The notes under the pieces were generated by a model, which was given only the letters and a program-made list of their open reading frames with translations, made no database searches and was not told where the DNA came from. A stretch of 58,317 nucleotides of DNA from an uncultured Oscillospiraceae bacterium (GTDB lineage: Bacteria > Bacillota > Clostridia > Oscillospirales > Oscillospiraceae): contig CALWXD010000047.1 in assembly GCA_944385425.1 (NCBI GenBank), positions 1 to 58,317 of the forward strand, given 5' to 3'. The number at the start of each line of letters is the position of its first letter. Position 1 is the first letter of the stretch. This document shows, piece by piece, positions 23,148 through 31,221 of this stretch. Position numbers and translations under genes: made by a program.

Positions 23148-24079
23148 TGTGGTTTTGGTTTTCCCTAATTGCGCTGCTGTGCTGGAGCGGCAGCGACCTC
23201 TTTTCCAAGCTCGGCTGCCGGGATCCCCGGGACAGGTACAGCCATCTGAAGATGGTGATGGCCGTGGGTGTGGTCATGGGCCTCCACGCGGCCTACGAGG
23301 TCTTCGTGGGCGGCACCGAGATCTCCCTGGCCATTTTGTGGACCTACCTGCCCGTGTCCCTGCTGTACATCCTCTCCATGGCCATGGGCTATGTGGGCCT
23401 TAGGTACATTGAGCTCTCCATCTCCTCCCCCATCTGCAACTCCTCCGGCGCCCTGGTGGCGGTGCTGACGCTGCTCTTCATCGGCACGGAGGGCTACTCC
23501 CCCCTGGCCTTCTTCGCCATCGCCCTGGTGTGCGTCGGCGCGGTTGGCCTGGGCGTGGTGGAGGCCCGGGAGGACGACGCGCTGCGCATCGAGCGGCAGA
23601 AGGAGAGCAACTACAAGTACACCAAGAGCTTTATGGCCCTGGCCATGCCGGCGGCCTACTGCCTGCTGGACGCCGCCGGCACCTTTGCCGACAACTTTGT
23701 CATCGAGAAGATCAGCGCCATGGTGGTCTCCGGCGAGGGGGAGGCCAGCGCCAACGTGGCCTATGAGCTGACGTTCCTGCTGGCCGGCGTGGTATCCTTC
23801 GTGTATGTGGTGCTCATCAAGCGGGACCGGCTGGTGCCGAGGATGGAGGCGCCCAAGTATGTGGGCGCGGTGTGCGAGACTGCGGGCCAGTTCGCCTACA
23901 TCTACGCCATCGCCGACCAGGAGCACCTGGCCATGTCCGCCCCCATCATCTCCTCCTACTGCGCCGCCTCGGTGCTGTGGAGCCGGATCTTCCTCAAGGA
24001 GAAGCTCTCCTGGAGGCACTACTTGATGATCGTCCTCATCGTGGCTGGCATCGCCATCATGGGCGTGCTGGATTTATAG
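23144..24079 (+). CDS. EamA/DMT-family transporter
   Basis: A 311-aa membrane protein with about ten helices. The first EamA-like half starts WFSLIALLCWSGSDLFSKLGC. Between the halves lies a charged loop (VEAREDDALRIERQKESNYKYTKSF), and the second half ends SYCAASVLWSRIFLKEKLSWRHYLMI, the usual final-domain signature. Two start ATGs are adjacent; a GGAG lies 12 nt from the first. Placed after a methionine gamma-lyase-like gene, it may export or import a sulphur compound or amino acid, but that is only context. A terminator follows at 24110-24140. Confidence 0.88.
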   Translation: MMWFWFSLIALLCWSGSDLFSKLGCRDPRDRYSHLKMVMAVGVVMGLHAAYEVFVGGTEISLAILWTYLPVSLLYILSMAMGYVGLRYIELSISSPICNSSGALVAVLTLLFIGTEGYSPLAFFAIALVCVGAVGLGVVEAREDDALRIERQKESNYKYTKSFMALAMPAAYCLLDAAGTFADNFVIEKISAMVVSGEGEASANVAYELTFLLAGVVSFVYVVLIKRDRLVPRMEAPKYVGAVCETAGQFAYIYAIADQEHLAMSAPIISSYCAASVLWSRIFLKEKLSWRHYLMIVLIVAGIAIMGVLDL

Positions 24080-24109
24080 GCGCTTCAAATCCACCCGTAG
24101 AGGTACAAC

Positions 24110-24140
24110 AAGGGGGCCTGCACCGCAGGCCCCCTTCTTC
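24110..24140. terminator. Terminator between DMT transporter and mntP
   Basis: A 12-bp stem AAGGGGGCCTGC / GCAGGCCCCCTT, loop ACC, then CTTCTCTGTTTT. It lies between convergent genes. Confidence 0.7.
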
Positions 24141-24184
24141 TCTGTTTTCCCCGCGGAGGACTGCCGCGTGTCCCAGCGGCATTT

Positions 24185-24745
24185 TCACGCCAGGACGCCC
24201 AGGTGCTCCAGCAGGATCTTCAGCCCGATCAAGATCAAAATCACGCCGCCGGCCACTTCCGCCTTCTGCTGGTAGCGGCTGCCGAAACGGTTGCCGATGA
24301 GTACGCCCAGCAGGGACAGGACAAAGGTGGTGCAGCCGATGAGGACAACGGCAGGCCGGATGTCCACCTTCAAAAAGGCGAAGGTGATGCCCACCGCCAG
24401 CGCGTCGACGCTGGTGGCAACGGCCAGGATCAAGAGCTCCCGGATGGAAAAGCCGCCGCCATGGCCCTCCTCCCCCTTTACAGCCTCATAGATCATCTTC
24501 CCGCCGATGTATGCCAGGAGGAGGAAGGCGATCCAGTGGTCATAGCTTGTGATGTACGCCTCAAACTGCCGGCCGATGGCCCAGCCCAGAAAGGGCATCA
24601 GCGCCTGAAAGCCGCCGAAAAACAGGGCGATGAGGAAACTCTGCCCCTTGTCGATCCGCCGCATATTCAGCCCCTTGCAGACAGCGACGGCAAAGGCGTC
24701 CATGCTTAGGCCGACGCCAATGAAAAAAAGCTCCGCGATTCCCAT
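24185..24745 (-). CDS. mntP: Manganese efflux pump MntP
   Basis: A 186-aa, six-helix membrane protein of the MntP (formerly DUF204/YebN) family. The two internal repeats carry the conserved Asp motifs GVGLSMDAFAVAVCKGL and AVATSVDALAVGITFAF. It exports Mn2+. ATG 24745 is preceded by AAAGGAAG; the nine codons before it are not needed. The yybP-ykoY (Mn2+) riboswitch at 24968-25112 lies upstream, which independently supports the metal. The 220-nt GC-rich stretch between riboswitch and start holds no obvious gene. Confidence 0.95.
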   Translation of the reverse strand: MGIAELFFIGVGLSMDAFAVAVCKGLNMRRIDKGQSFLIALFFGGFQALMPFLGWAIGRQFEAYITSYDHWIAFLLLAYIGGKMIYEAVKGEEGHGGGFSIRELLILAVATSVDALAVGITFAFLKVDIRPAVVLIGCTTFVLSLLGVLIGNRFGSRYQQKAEVAGGVILILIGLKILLEHLGVLA

Positions 24746-24967
24746 GGTCTCTTCCTTTCTCTGTTTTCTCACCCATCATCCCATGCCCGGAGGGGAGCGC
24801 CGGCAGGCCGCGTTTACCCTTGCCCTATTTGCGCGGCGGTCCCGCGCCGCAGGCGCCGGGAGCTCCGCCAAAGGGGCCGGCGCCGAGGGCCACGGCCCCG
24901 CGCCGCCCTTTTTAGTCCCCCTGCCGCCGGGGACGGCCATACGGCCCTTCGCTGCGCCTCTGCGCGG

Positions 24968-25112
24968 AAAAAAGACCCATGTACAGCCGGAAACTGTACA
25001 TGAGTCTCGTTCATTAAGGCAAACCAGGCCGAAACCGGCCAGTGTGTTGACTTGCCGCGCCAAGGCGCCACTACTCCCTCATGAGCGCGGCGGGCGGCAT
25101 CCGCTCCGCCGC
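24968..25112 (-). promoter_or_regulatory. yybP-ykoY manganese riboswitch upstream of mntP
   Basis: On the minus strand the aptamer has the hallmark GAGGGAGTAG (25080-25071), GTCAACA, and AACGAGACTC, with P1 formed by CATGAG (25083-25078) and CTCATG (25004-24999). The same CTCATG begins a 14-bp terminator stem (AGACTCATGTACAG / CTGTACATGGGTCT) followed by TTTTTT (end 24968). P1 and terminator are mutually exclusive, so Mn2+ binding should allow read-through into mntP. Confidence 0.93.
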
Positions 25113-25122
25113 ATTGGGTCTA

Positions 25123-25151
25123 TATATACCATATTCCACAGGGTTTGTCAA
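25123..25151 (-). promoter_or_regulatory. Sigma-A promoter of the mntP riboswitch transcript
   Basis: Minus strand TTGACA - 17 bp - TATATA. Confidence 0.8.
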
Positions 25152-25192
25152 TCCGTCCCAGGCCGATCCCGATGCAAAACGGCCCGGGCGCC

Positions 25193-25221
25193 TTGCCCCG
25201 GCGGGGAAAAGCTGGTATAAT
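25193..25221 (+). promoter_or_regulatory. Sigma-A promoter of the ACT-MBL gene
   Basis: TTGCCC - 17 bp - TATAAT with an extended -10 (TGGTATAAT), 28 bp before the start codon. Confidence 0.8.
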
Positions 25222-25248
25222 CATAACATCTATTTTCGGGAGGATTTC

Positions 25249-26697
25249 ATGAAAAAGACCTTTGTCACCACCATGCCGGACCATGTGGGCGCCTTTTTGA
25301 AGGCCAGCCAGTGCTTTGCCGCCCTGGAGGCCAACATCACCCGCGTCAGTTACAACAAGGCTGTGGACACCCACACCCTCTTCATCGAGGCGGAGGGTAC
25401 GCCGGAGGCCCTGGAGGATGCCACGGAGCACCTGGCGGCCATCGGGTACCTGCCCAGCTCCCGCGCCGCCGGCACGGTGCTGCTGATGGAGTTCAAGCTC
25501 CGGGACGTCCCCGGCGCGGTGACGCCGGTGCTCCGCCTTATCCAGCAGTTCGCCTTCAATATCTCCTATATCAGCTCCCAGGAGGACGGCAGCGGCTACC
25601 AGCAGTTCAAAATGGGCCTTTTTGTGGAGGACCCGGGCTCTGTCTCCCGGTTCCTGGAGGAGGCCTCCCGGCTGTGCGCCGTGCGGGTCATCGACTACGA
25701 CAAGATCGAGCGCACCTTTGACAACAGCGTCTTCTATATCTCCTTCGCCAATGAGCTGGCCGCCCGCATGGGTCTGGGGGAAACGGAGCGGAACGAGCTG
25801 GTGATCCAGTCCAACCTTGTCATGCAGCTTTTGGACGAGCACGGCGGCTCCCCCCACAAGACCTTTGACTTTGTGGGGAAATTCGGCGAGTCCCTGGCCC
25901 GGTACAAGGGGGACTACTTCGCCCCCCGTCTCACCTGCCTGGCGCTGACGCCGGAGGTCAAGCTGACGCTGGTAGAGCCGCCCTGCGGCAGCAATACGGC
26001 CGTCCTGCGCCACGGGGACCGCCTCCTTTTCATCGACACCGGCTACGCCTGCTACCGCGAGGAGATGCTGGACTACCTCTACGCCATGATCCCGGATTTT
26101 GACACCTGCCGCCGGGAGGCCGTCGTCACCCATGCCGACGTGGACCACTGCGGCCTGCTGGACCTCTTCGATACGGTCTGGACCAGCCTAAAGAGCATCC
26201 GCTCCTTCCAGTCGGAGAGGGCGGGCACAGGGGGCCTAAGGGAGCGCAATCCCCTCCACGCCCCTTATATCCGCATCTGCAAGCTCCTAACCGGCTACAC
26301 GCCGCCCAGGCCGGAGACGCTGCGGGTGATCGCCGGGACGGATGAAACGGTCCAGGCGCCTTTGGAGCGGACCGGCACCTTCTCCTTCGGCCCGCTGTGC
26401 TTTGAGGTGTGGGAGGGGGCGGGGGGCCACCTGCCGGGGGAGATCGTCCTTCTGGAGCGGGCCCACCGCATCGCCTTCACAGGGGATATCTATATCAACC
26501 TCAAGGAGACCACCCGGGAGCAGGCCGCCTACAACCGCTACGCGCCCTACCTCATGACCTCGGTGGATACCGACCCGGCACTGGCCGCCCAGGAACGGCA
26601 GTTCCTCTTTTCCCTTCTGACGCCGGGCGACTGGACCCTCCTGGGGGGCCACGGCCCCCACAAAACCGTCTCCATCCCGGCGCCGGATGCGCCGTGA
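25249..26697 (+). CDS. ACT-ACT-metallo-beta-lactamase fusion protein
   Basis: A 482-aa protein. Residues about 1-75 (FVTTMPDHVGAFLKASQCFAALEANITRVSYNKAVD) and 80-155 (LMEFKLRDVPGAVTPVLRLIQQFAFNISYISSQ) are two ACT-like ligand-binding units. From about 250 a metallo-beta-lactamase fold follows: GSNTAVLRHGDRLLFIDTGY, VVTHADVDHCGLLD (motif H-x-D-x-D-H, where the standard is H-x-H-x-D-H), RIAFTGDIYINLK and LLGGHGPHKTV. The usual second His is Asp. ACT domains bind amino acids, so the hydrolase may be allosterically gated. ATG 25249 has GGGAGG 5 nt upstream. Monocistronic with its own promoter and terminator. Confidence 0.85.
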   Translation: MKKTFVTTMPDHVGAFLKASQCFAALEANITRVSYNKAVDTHTLFIEAEGTPEALEDATEHLAAIGYLPSSRAAGTVLLMEFKLRDVPGAVTPVLRLIQQFAFNISYISSQEDGSGYQQFKMGLFVEDPGSVSRFLEEASRLCAVRVIDYDKIERTFDNSVFYISFANELAARMGLGETERNELVIQSNLVMQLLDEHGGSPHKTFDFVGKFGESLARYKGDYFAPRLTCLALTPEVKLTLVEPPCGSNTAVLRHGDRLLFIDTGYACYREEMLDYLYAMIPDFDTCRREAVVTHADVDHCGLLDLFDTVWTSLKSIRSFQSERAGTGGLRERNPLHAPYIRICKLLTGYTPPRPETLRVIAGTDETVQAPLERTGTFSFGPLCFEVWEGAGGHLPGEIVLLERAHRIAFTGDIYINLKETTREQAAYNRYAPYLMTSVDTDPALAAQERQFLFSLLTPGDWTLLGGHGPHKTVSIPAPDAP

Positions 26698-26710
26698 CCA
26701 TCTCGGGAAG

Positions 26711-26748
26711 AAAAGGGGGACATGGCATGTGCCATGTCCCCTTTTTGT
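26711..26748 (+). terminator. Terminator of the ACT-MBL gene
   Basis: A long stem (AAAAGGGGGACATGGCA / TGCCATGTCCCCTTTT) with a T5 tail. The 130 bp after it, up to 26881, show no gene. Confidence 0.9.
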
Positions 26749-26881
26749 ATGAAGAAAGCTCGTTGCAGGCGGAACAAGGTAAATTGCCGCAAAGCGGCAA
26801 GAGAGGGTGGCCTGGGCCGTTCATTTCCGCCGAGCATTAAAATCACCAAAGGGTGGAGCCGTCCTCTGGGCGGCGAAACCA

Positions 26882-26918
26882 AAAAAGAAAGGACTTCCGA
26901 TCGGAAGTCCTTTCTTTT
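26882..26918 (-). terminator. Terminator of tRNA-Arg
   Basis: Near-perfect palindrome AAAGAAAGGACTTCCGA / TCGGAAGTCCTTTCTTT with runs of A and T outside; immediately follows the encoded CCA. Confidence 0.9.
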
Positions 26919-26995
26919 TGGCACGCCCTGAGGGATTCGAACCCCCGGCCTTCTGGTCCGTAGCCAGACGCTCTATCCAGCTGAGCTAAGGGCGC
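26919..26995 (-). tRNA. tRNA-Arg (anticodon ACG)
   Basis: A 77-nt cloverleaf. The acceptor stem is GCGCCCT paired with AGGGCGT, the D arm AGCTCAGCTGGATAGAGC, the anticodon loop CTACGGA flanked by TCTGG/CCAGA, and the T arm CCGGGGGTTCGAATCCC. CCA is encoded and the discriminator is G. ACG (inosine-modified) reads CGU, CGC and CGA. A 7-bp hairpin (GCTGTCT/AGACAGC) lies in the 5' leader at 27001-27020. Confidence 0.97.
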
Positions 26996-27026
26996 ATGCC
27001 GCTGTCTTTCATCAGACAGCTTATAA

Positions 27027-27055
27027 AATATAGCACATCTGGATTTTGTTGTCAA
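27027..27055 (-). promoter_or_regulatory. Sigma-A promoter of tRNA-Arg
   Basis: Minus strand TTGACA - 17 bp - TATATT. Confidence 0.88.
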
Positions 27056-27096
27056 TGGGTAAATGAAAATTTTTGAAAATCTATTGCCCCTTCCCC

Positions 27097-27735
27097 CTAC
27101 CGGGCCGCCTCCCGGGGGCCGGGGCGGAACCCCTCCTCCAGCAGCAACGGCTCCAGGCCGCCGGCGGAGAGCTCCGTCACCTGGGACTGGAGCTCCCCCC
27201 ACCGCTGGGCTGGCAGGAGCACGGTAAAGAGGATGTCCGCGCCGAAATCCGTGTCCTGGATCACGCCCCCCGCCCCCTCGATCAGCCGCCGCATCTGCTC
27301 ATAGAGCGGATAGGTACAGGGGACGGCCAGGGTGCTCCACAGCTGCATCCGGCTGAGGCCGGCGGCGTTGAGGGCCAGCTTGGCCGTGCCGCCGTAGGCC
27401 CGGGTCAGCCCCCCCGCTCCCAGCAGGATGCCGCCGAAGTACCGGGTCACCACGCAGCACACGTCCCACACGTCCTCCCGCTCAAAGACGTTGAGCATGG
27501 GCTGCCCCGCCGTGCCCTGGGGCTCCCCATCGTCACTGTAGCGCAGGACGCCCCCCCTGCGGACCCGGTAGCACCAGCAGTGGTGCCGGGCGTCGTGGTG
27601 GCGCTTTCTAGTCTGCTCAATGCAGGCCCTGGCCGCCTCCTCGCTGTCCACCCGCCAGATATGGCCGATGAAACGGGAGCGCTTTTCCACCAGCTCCGCC
27701 TCCGCCTCCGCAAAGGGGATCCAATACTCATCCAT
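27097..27735 (-). CDS. yigZ: YigZ/IMPACT family protein
   Basis: A 212-aa protein with the IMPACT signature SDDGEPQGTAGQPMLNV followed by VVTRYFGGILLGAGGLTRAYGG, and a C-terminal ferredoxin-like DUF1949 domain (LAVPCTYPLYEQMRRLIEGAGG). The eukaryotic IMPACT relative modulates GCN2 signalling, but the bacterial function is unsettled. ATG 27735 overlaps the upstream GNAT gene by 8 bp, with GGAGAGGG ahead, so translation is coupled. Last gene of the hflX operon; the tRNA-Arg promoter starts right after it. Confidence 0.92.
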   Translation of the reverse strand: MDEYWIPFAEAEAELVEKRSRFIGHIWRVDSEEAARACIEQTRKRHHDARHHCWCYRVRRGGVLRYSDDGEPQGTAGQPMLNVFEREDVWDVCCVVTRYFGGILLGAGGLTRAYGGTAKLALNAAGLSRMQLWSTLAVPCTYPLYEQMRRLIEGAGGVIQDTDFGADILFTVLLPAQRWGELQSQVTELSAGGLEPLLLEEGFRPGPREAAR

Positions 27736-28258
27736 GGCCCTCTCCCTTCCACTGCTGGCGCAGCATCACATAAAATCTCGTTAGGTGCTGGCCGGTGCCG
27801 TCGGTGAGCACCTCCTCGAAGGCCGGGAGGAACCCGCACTTCTCGATGACCCGGCGGGAGGCGGCGTTTTCATCGTAGTGGCTCACCCAGATGGCCTCCA
27901 GCCCCCGGCCGGCAAAGCCGTACCGGATCAGCTCCCCCACCACCTCCGTCATGATCCCACGGCCCCACCAGCCGGGGTGCAGGGCGTAGCCGATCTCGTC
28001 GGAGGGGCCGAAACCGCCCCGGGCCGCGCCGGTAAAGCCGGCGGAGCCGATGACCCTGCCGCTCCCCTTCTCCACCACGGCAAAGGTGTCGGGGGCGGAA
28101 AAGACGGAGGCGATGATCCGCCGGCTCTCCTCCACGCTCCTATGGGGCGGCCAGCCGGCGGCATCCGCCACCCGGCGGTCCCTAGAAAAAGCATACAGAT
28201 CCGGCGCGTCCTCCGGCCGGAAGGGCCGCAGGATGGTCCGCTCCGTTTTCAGCACCAA
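27728..28258 (-). CDS. GNAT-family N-acetyltransferase (RimJ/RimL type)
   Basis: A 176-aa acetyltransferase. LKTERTILRPFRPEDAPDLYAFSRD is the typical RimJ/RimL start, GYALHPGWWGRGIMTEVVGELIRYGF the acetyl-CoA pyrophosphate loop, and WVSHYDENAASRRVIEKCGF the C-terminal motif. Substrate unknown. Start is TTG 28258 or the GTG next to it, both behind GGGGGAG; no ATG is available. It overlaps yigZ by 8 bp and follows the small membrane protein by 11 bp. Confidence 0.88.
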   Translation of the reverse strand: MVLKTERTILRPFRPEDAPDLYAFSRDRRVADAAGWPPHRSVEESRRIIASVFSAPDTFAVVEKGSGRVIGSAGFTGAARGGFGPSDEIGYALHPGWWGRGIMTEVVGELIRYGFAGRGLEAIWVSHYDENAASRRVIEKCGFLPAFEEVLTDGTGQHLTRFYVMLRQQWKGEGHG

Positions 28259-28269
28259 GCGATCTCCCC

Positions 28270-28464
28270 CTACATGGTAAACAGAAGATAAAACCCCGCC
28301 AGAACCTCGATGGCTCCGGCCACCCGGATATAGACCAGCACCGCGTCCGAGGGCTCGGCGTCCTTGAATTGCCAGCCCTTGGACAGGTGCCAGGCCGTCT
28401 CCGGCGATATGACGGATATCACGCCCATGATCAGCAGAATGAAGAAAAATAAAATTCCACCCAC
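28270..28464 (-). CDS. Small two-helix membrane protein (DUF6199-like)
   Basis: A 64-aa protein with hydrophobic segments at about residues 3-20 (ILFFFILLIMGVISVI) and 43-63 (VLVYIRVAGAIEVLAGFYLLF), separated by SPETAWHLSKGWQFKDAEPSD. The W-x-L-S-K-G-W-x-x-K-D-A-E-P-S pattern is characteristic of a widespread family of unknown function (I believe DUF6199). The start is GTG 28464 behind GAGGAGG (7 nt). Between hflX and the GNAT gene in one operon. Confidence 0.8.
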   Translation of the reverse strand: MGGILFFFILLIMGVISVISPETAWHLSKGWQFKDAEPSDAVLVYIRVAGAIEVLAGFYLLFTM

Positions 28465-28491
28465 AGGAAATCCTCCTCTTTTTCTGTCCGC

Positions 28492-29793
28492 TTACTCCCA
28501 GTCCTCCCTGGGCTCCGTCCAGCCCTCGATATAGTCCTTCACCTGGCCGACGGCCCGGGGATTCACCACCGCCACGATGTCGATGGTCCCGCCGTACTCC
28601 ACTGACTCCACCTTTGCCTCCCGGTAGAGGAGATCCAGGAGGTTGCCCTTGTCGTAGGGCAGATGGATGGTCACCCGCCTTGTCCCCTTGTCCAGGACGC
28701 GGTCCATGGCTGAGAGCAAATCGTCAAGCCCCTCCCCGGTCTTGGCGGAGAGGTTCACCGTCCCCTCCCCGTGGGGCCGGATGTCCCCCCAGAAGAGGTC
28801 GGACTTGTTGTACACCCGGATGCAGGGGATCCGCTCCGCCCCCAGCTCCCGGATTAGGTCGTCCACCACCTGGGCCTGCTCCATCCAGCGGGGGTTGGAG
28901 ATGTCGATGACATGGAGGAGAAGGTCCGCGTACTCCAGCTCCTCCAGGGTGGCCTTGAAGGCGTCCACCAGCTGGTGGGGGAGCTTGCGGATAAAGCCCA
29001 CCGTGTCGGAGATCACCACCTCCAGGGTGTCGCTGACCTGGAGGAGACGGCTGGTGGTGTCCAGGGTGTCAAAGAGGCGGTTGTTGGCGGGGATGCCGGC
29101 GCCGGTGAGGCGGTTGAGGAGGGTGGACTTGCCGGCGTTGGTGTAGCCCACGATGGCCACCACCGGGATCTCGTTTTTCATCCGGCGCTGGCGCTGGGTC
29201 CCCCGGACCCGGCGGACCTCCTCCAGCTCCTCCTTCAGCTTGTCGATCTTCCGGTGGATGTGCCGCCGGTCGGTCTCCAGCTGGGTCTCGCCGGGGCCCT
29301 TGGAGCCGATAGGCCCCTTGCCGCTGGTGCCGGCCTGCCGCTCCAGGTGGGTCCACATGCCCACCAGCCGGGGCAGCAGATACTGGTACTGGGCCAGCTC
29401 CACCTGGAGCCGCCCCTCCTTTGTCTTGGCCCGCTGGGCAAAGATGTCCAGGATTAGGGCGCTGCGGTCCAGCACCTGGACCTTCAGCTCCTCCGTCAGC
29501 ACCCGCATCTGGGAGGGGCTCAGATCGTTGTCAAAGATGACGGTGGTGGCCTCCTGGGTGCGCACCAGCTCCCGCACCTCCTCCACCTTCCCCTCGCCGA
29601 TGAAGGTGCGGGGGTCGGGGCTGGCCTTCTTCTGGAGGACCACCCCCACCGTCTCGCCCCCGGCGGTCTCCACCAGGGCGGAGAGCTCCTCCATGGTATC
29701 CTCGTCCGCGTTGTCCCGGCCGGAGAGCTTGGGGCTGCTCAGGCCCACCAGCACCGCCCGGTCGCGGATTTCCTCTGTGGTATGATGTTCCAT
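28492..29793 (-). CDS. hflX: GTPase HflX
   Basis: A 433-aa ribosome-associated GTPase. The N-terminal HflX domain has FIGEGKVEEVRELV and VIFDNDLSPSQMRVL; a coiled linker contains ARLVGMWTHLERQAG-like text and GSKGPGETQLETDRR; the G domain has G1 GYTNAGKST, G3 SDTVGFI and G4 YNKSD. HflX splits stalled or hibernating ribosomes and in some Firmicutes gives low-level macrolide/lincosamide tolerance. Start placed at ATG 29793 (GAGG 4 nt upstream); ATG 29814, seven codons earlier, is equally possible but has a poorer site. Promoter at 29876-29904. Confidence 0.95.
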   Translation of the reverse strand: MEHHTTEEIRDRAVLVGLSSPKLSGRDNADEDTMEELSALVETAGGETVGVVLQKKASPDPRTFIGEGKVEEVRELVRTQEATTVIFDNDLSPSQMRVLTEELKVQVLDRSALILDIFAQRAKTKEGRLQVELAQYQYLLPRLVGMWTHLERQAGTSGKGPIGSKGPGETQLETDRRHIHRKIDKLKEELEEVRRVRGTQRQRRMKNEIPVVAIVGYTNAGKSTLLNRLTGAGIPANNRLFDTLDTTSRLLQVSDTLEVVISDTVGFIRKLPHQLVDAFKATLEELEYADLLLHVIDISNPRWMEQAQVVDDLIRELGAERIPCIRVYNKSDLFWGDIRPHGEGTVNLSAKTGEGLDDLLSAMDRVLDKGTRRVTIHLPYDKGNLLDLLYREAKVESVEYGGTIDIVAVVNPRAVGQVKDYIEGWTEPREDWE

Positions 29794-29875
29794 AGTACCT
29801 CGCACGTTATTCATTCTAGGGCCCCGCCCCGAAAGGCGGCAAGGTCCCCGCGCAAAAAATGCCGCCGTCCCCAGT

Positions 29876-29904
29876 AGTATACCGGATCAGCCGGAAACTT
29901 GCAA
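29876..29904 (-). promoter_or_regulatory. Sigma-A promoter of the hflX operon
   Basis: Minus strand TTGCAA - 17 bp - TATACT; the -35 lies inside the last codons of the upstream acetyltransferase gene. The leader is about 75 nt, GC-rich. Confidence 0.65.
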
Positions 29905-30522
29905 GAAGGCTTTCAGCTCCCGGCGCACCCGGCTTAGGTCGCCGCAGGTGATGAGGGGGATGAAGCGGGCAATCTCCTCCGCCGGCCGGTCCCACCACCT
30001 GAGCTGCTCCAGAAGGGCCTGGAGCTCCGGGTCAAAGCGGCGGCGGATCAGCCGGGCGGGGTTTCCCGCCGCAACCGTGTAGGCCTCCACATCCCCGGCC
30101 ACCACGCTTTCCGCGCCGATGATGGCCCCGTCGCCGATATGGACGCCGGGGAGGATGGTGACGTTCTGGCCGATCCACACGTCGTTTCCCACCACCGTGT
30201 CCCCCTTGTTGGGGAGGTCCGCCATGCTGGGCGACTCCTGCTCCCAGCCTAAGATGTAGAAGGGGTAGGTGGTGAGGGCGTTCATCTGGTGGTTGGCCCC
30301 GTTCATGATAAACTCCACCCCGGCGGCGATCTGGCAGAATTTGCCGATAATGAGCCTGTCGCCGTAGACGGGGTAGTGGTGGGTCACATGGGCCTCAAAA
30401 TCCCGGCCGCTGAAGTAGGTGTACTCCCCCACCTCAATATTGGACCGGGTGATGGTGGGCCGCACCAGGGTCATGTCCGGCACGTCTTTTCTGGGAAAGA
30501 TTTCATTGGGGCTTGGTATCAT
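29887..30522 (-). CDS. Vat/CatB-like xenobiotic O-acetyltransferase
   Basis: A 211-aa left-handed beta-helix (hexapeptide) acetyltransferase of the XAT class. PSPNEIFPRK and RPTITRSNIEVGEYTYFSG match the N-terminus of Vat streptogramin A acetyltransferases. FIMNGANHQMNALTTYPFYILGW contains the catalytic His, and VVGNDVWIGQNVTILPGVHIGDGAIIGA is the helix. The C-terminal RWWD and PLITCGD also match. Closely related proteins acetylate streptogramins or chloramphenicol, but many chromosomal XATs have unknown substrates, so resistance is not established. ATG 30522 has GGAGG 6 nt upstream and overlaps the nucleotidyltransferase gene by 20 bp. Confidence 0.85.
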   Translation of the reverse strand: MIPSPNEIFPRKDVPDMTLVRPTITRSNIEVGEYTYFSGRDFEAHVTHHYPVYGDRLIIGKFCQIAAGVEFIMNGANHQMNALTTYPFYILGWEQESPSMADLPNKGDTVVGNDVWIGQNVTILPGVHIGDGAIIGAESVVAGDVEAYTVAAGNPARLIRRRFDPELQALLEQLRWWDRPAEEIARFIPLITCGDLSRVRRELKAFLQVSG

Positions 30523-31207
30523 TTCGCGCCTCCTCTCCGCCGGCGGGACAGCTCCGCAGCAGCTCCCCCGCCCAGGCCATCAGCGTCTCGCTCCAGAGGA
30601 CAAGGTCCCCCTCCGTCAAATCCCTTCCCGCCCGGAGGGCCTGCCGCCGCCGCAGGATCTCCCGGTCCGGCCCCGCGACGCGCTCCTCCAGCGCCCGGCT
30701 GCCGGGGCACCAGGGGCCGCCCTCCGCTGCCACCCTGGCCCGCAGCACGAACAGCGCCGCCTTATAGAGCTCCCGTAAAATCGCGGTGCTTTCTGTGTGG
30801 AGCAGGTTGTGGACACAGCCGTGGTAGATCGCCCCGGCGCCGGCGCGGACCGCCTGGGCCGCCGCGTCCCGCCCCAGCAGAGGGCGGAGAAATTCCAGAT
30901 CCCCCGCATAAGGGCGGGTGTCATAGTAGAATTGGAACAGCTCCCCCCGGTCCCAGGCCGTCAGCTCCCCCCGGCCGGAGAAAAAGCCGCAGGACCGCTC
31001 CCGCGCCGGCAGCTGGTCCAGCACCCAACGGTAGGTTCGGACGTCCGGCGGCTCCACCCGGTCCAGAATCACCACCAGGTCGATGTCGCTCTCCTCCGTG
31101 GCCTCCCCCCGGGCGCAGCTCCCCTGGAGGCCCAGACAAACCAGCCGCCCCGGGAAAGCCTCCAGCAGCAGCGCTCTGGCTTGGGCCATATATTGATCTA
31201 TGTCCAT
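30503..31207 (-). CDS. Nucleotidyltransferase-domain protein
   Basis: A 234-aa protein with a pol-beta-like nucleotidyltransferase motif near the N-terminus: LGLQGSCARGEATEESDIDLVVIL, i.e. G-S-x-A-R-G and the paired Asp D-x-D. The rest is largely helical (HNLLHTESTAILRELYKAALFVLRARVA), like the C-terminal helical bundle of kanamycin- or aminoglycoside-nucleotidyltransferase-type proteins. Substrate unknown; an aminoglycoside-type target is only a structural analogy. ATG 31207 has GGAGGG 8 nt upstream. Second of three overlapping or tightly spaced genes. Confidence 0.8.
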   Translation of the reverse strand: MDIDQYMAQARALLLEAFPGRLVCLGLQGSCARGEATEESDIDLVVILDRVEPPDVRTYRWVLDQLPARERSCGFFSGRGELTAWDRGELFQFYYDTRPYAGDLEFLRPLLGRDAAAQAVRAGAGAIYHGCVHNLLHTESTAILRELYKAALFVLRARVAAEGGPWCPGSRALEERVAGPDREILRRRQALRAGRDLTEGDLVLWSETLMAWAGELLRSCPAGGEEARNDTKPQ

Positions 31208-31221
31208 ACAAGCTTCCCTCC

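Larger units (their letters stand above)
24746..25248. other. 503-bp divergent intergenic region mntP / ACT-MBL
   Basis: Contains the Mn2+ riboswitch (24968-25112), its promoter (25123-25151) and the opposing promoter (25193-25221). The part at 24746-24967 is strikingly GC-rich, with nested inverted repeats (GGCGCCGG/CCGGCGCC class) and no coding signal. Confidence 0.6.
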
